A stretch of 64,000 nucleotides of DNA from Membranipora membranacea (lineage: Eukaryota > Bryozoa > Gymnolaemata > Cheilostomatida > Membraniporidae): assembly GCA_914767715.1 (NCBI GenBank), contig OU612070.1:4979501-5043500 (forward strand), written 5' to 3'. A program made the translations under genes and the position numbers. The stretch's first letter is position 1, and the number at the start of each line of letters is the position of its first letter. The notes beneath the pieces were generated by a model. It worked only from the letters and a program-made list of their open reading frames with translations. It was not told the origin of the DNA and did not search any database. This document shows positions 62,030-64,000 of this stretch, piece by piece.

Positions 62030-62160
62030 TGAGAGGTCACACATTTGATCCCCTGCGGATACTGAATTGTCAGGAAGGGCATCTGGGTGCGGTTGCTCCT
62101 GTGCTACATCAGTACAATGTATGATAGGCCCTCTCTAAAGACCTACACTGGGTTCCTCAC
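62030..62160 (+). repeat. SINE-like core fragment
   Basis: It contains a degenerate B box (ACATTTGATCCCC) followed by ACTGAATTGTCAGGAAGGGC and ATCTGGGTGCGG. The 'GGAAGGGCATC' block after a tRNA-type B box is a common layout of tRNA-derived SINEs in several animal groups. The family is not assigned. Confidence 0.4.
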
Positions 62161-62696
62161 AGGCTGTCCACTCGAAATTTGAGTTTTATGTAAGATACAA
62201 GACAACTCTAATAGAACACATTATGTGAATACCTCAGCATCACACAAAATCTAGAATCGCTCTGTTGTGGGACTATGATAAAACAACTTGCATCAGTTTT
62301 TGTTTGTGTACTATAGAACATAGATTCGATTAATGTTTTACAGACAAGTTGGAAAACATTCAAAATCAAATATAGAAATTACTGAATTTTGCAATCCATA
62401 TAATAATGTGCCGTTAGCCACAGATGCAGTATTTTGTTTCATACTAGTAACTGTTTGTTCATTCATGAAAATTGAACTTCTTCAAAAAGAAGGCGTTCTG
62501 TCATGCTGTATATTATATACCGTACACAACCCATGCTTTATGTTGTAGTTTAGATGAGAGGTGTCATGTAGATGAAGAGTGCAAAAAAAAGCTGTTCCCC
62601 CTTCGCTGTTGTATCAAATTCTTACATTCTTTCAAGAGAAATTATTAACATAGGTAATGCAACAACAAGTGGATAGAAAAGCGTGGTTTTTATATG

Positions 62697-62702
62697 TTTA
62701 TT
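62697..62702 (-). other. Poly(A) signal of the secreted peptide gene
   Basis: AATAAA on the minus strand, 62 bases after the stop codon. Confidence 0.65.
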
Positions 62703-62763
62703 TCTTCACCAAACTCTAAAACCAATGATTTAACAACATATCAAATATTAATCCAATCCATGT

Positions 62764-63528
62764 TTAACCGAGGTGAGAGAACTGCTCAGCAGCCTTGAAG
62801 AGATCGCCGGTGGCCTTAGCAGCTCCAGAGATGACAGCTCCTGGGTCTGAAAAGGAATTAACAAAAGGTATTTAAAACCAGAGAAATATTTTCATATTGT
62901 TTAATTATATGAATTATATATCAATGTTTATAATGAGCAGAATTCAATGTATTTACTACAGCACGATTTAATATATATATATACAATTTTATATCCGTTT
63001 TGTTATACTATATAACCATAACACATTATATTATATTATATATTTATGTATATCTTATGTAACTCACCGCTACCACCTCCCTGTACGAGGCTGTTGATGT
63101 CGTTGGCAAAGTCAAACAGACTGCCGACACCTCCGGAGATATCATCAATGATGTCTAAAACATTACCAAGTATTAATAAGCGAATAAAAAACTACAGACT
63201 AGAATCTTACGGGTTCTTAAATCACTTGGCTGCACAGAAACAATTATTACTACAGGAATTCAAGTTCGAGCTCACTCTTGAATTTGTTAAGAGACCTTTT
63301 TAATTTAATGCCTTGAATTCTAAAATCTTGAAAAACTTGGAGATTTTAAGCTCTTAGTGTTTGATGCCAGACCTTTTAAATTTGATATCTTGAACTTCGA
63401 AATATGAATGTCGAGTGCGATGCCAGACTTTTTGTTTTGTGTTACGTTGATTTATACTCACTTCTCTCATCAATGCTCATGGAGGCAGCAAAAGCGATCA
63501 CGAAAAGAAGAGCCACAATAAACTTCAT
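62764..63528 (-). CDS. Small secreted peptide precursor, 78 residues
   Basis: Three exons agree in phase: 63528-63462, 63154-63068 and 62846-62764 (stop TAA). All borders are textbook (AA|GTGAGT, TTTTAG|AC, G|GTGAGT, TTTTCAG|AC). The product has a clear signal peptide (MKFIVALLFVIAFAASMS, cut about residue 16-18). The mature part is about 60 residues: IIDDISGGVGSLFDFANDIN, a GGGSDPG turn, and VISGAAKATGDLFKAAEQFS. It has no cysteine, is rich in Gly, Ala and Asp, and both halves look like amphipathic helices. It has a TATA box at 63628-63621 and a poly(A) signal at 62702-62697. No family is recognised; epithelial secretion, venom-type or antimicrobial roles are only guesses. Confidence 0.8.
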
Positions 63529-63620
63529 ATTGTCTGCTGAGGATTTCTGGATGACTGATGAGGGATGAGAGATACTTGTGTTATTCCGGATCGGAGTGCT
63601 GGAATCTTGTCTCGCAGTGC

Positions 63621-63628
63621 TTTATATA
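63621..63628 (-). promoter_or_regulatory. TATA box of the secreted peptide gene
   Basis: Minus-strand GG-TATATAAA about 93 bp upstream of the ATG, which puts the transcription start near 63595 and leaves a 5' leader of about 65 nt. A CCAAT motif (RC of ATTGG at 63678-63682) lies about 50 bp further upstream. Confidence 0.7.
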
Positions 63629-63682
63629 CCCTCCCACAGGTGCATGATGTAATCACGCTCATACCTGTCAAAGGGTCATTGG

Positions 63683-64000
63683 CTAAAATCCTTAACATAG
63701 TTCATCTTTCGTTATCATCCCTATCTGAGTATATCCTGATCGCGCTGGACCTCAGTCTACCTCGAAGATGCCAAGATTAAAACGAAATGCCACAAAGTAG
63801 TATAGCCCAGAATCTTTGTGTATTGAAAGATTGTGAACAAACTTCTTAAAATGATTATTAAAAGCCAAGTCTCTAAGTCTAAGTGTGTGAGAAATCACAG
63901 AAGTTCTGGTTTTGTAACATGTAGAACACTTTCTAGGATATTAATTTTGCATGTTTATGCAGCTCATTTCATCTCCAAGTTAGGTGTTTGGACTTAATAT
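63683..64000. other. Upstream flank of the secreted peptide gene
   Basis: No gene or repeat was recognised up to the end of the window. Confidence 0.45.

Overview
The window is nuclear DNA of a metazoan, most likely a marine invertebrate. Evidence: AT-rich sequence, genes split into many short exons with GT-AG borders, an opsin gene, poly(A) signals, TATA boxes, decayed LINE retrotransposons, short inverted-repeat elements and tRNA-derived SINE-like pieces. The sequence does not settle the phylum; a lophotrochozoan or a non-chordate deuterostome would fit. All gene models below were built by eye, by joining exons whose splice phases agree.

Layout. Bases 1-6700 are non-coding, with a broken LINE endonuclease on the minus strand and one copy of an interspersed repeat. 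A TATA box at 6747 leads a plus-strand gene (CDS 7088-14151, 14 coding exons, 760 residues) for a secreted protein with a peritrophin-like cysteine-rich segment, EGF domains, a Thr/Pro linker and an IgGFc-binding-protein (FCGBP N-terminal) type region. It converges on a minus-strand opsin gene (27562-14860, eight clear coding exons plus one probable 26-nt exon). The opsin has the retinal-binding lysine, an NPxxY motif, a Glu181-type counterion and a long cytoplasmic tail. Its introns hold a LINE fragment and a 350-bp ACTAT/ACT array.

Next come a small twin-CX9C mitochondrial protein of COA4 type (30473-29681, minus), a mostly empty stretch, and a three-exon profilin-like gene (38032-36385, minus, N-terminus unresolved). 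Bases 38700-42300 are rich in mobile elements: two LINE reverse-transcriptase remnants, two inverted-repeat elements and tandem repeats. Bases 42770-46353 hold one or two short candidate genes that I do not recognise. A five-exon PPM1A/PPM1B protein phosphatase gene (54203-48667, minus) is complete. Bases 54200-62760 are largely non-coding with SINE-like pieces and one weak candidate gene. The window ends with a complete three-exon gene for a 78-residue secreted peptide (63528-62764, minus) with its own TATA box and poly(A) signal.

The genes do not form an operon or a shared pathway; this is an ordinary animal gene neighbourhood. The parts most worth a second look are the opsin (class, long tail, micro-exon), the secreted FCGBP-type protein, the small secreted peptide, the divergent profilin-like gene and the short unassigned spliced ORFs.
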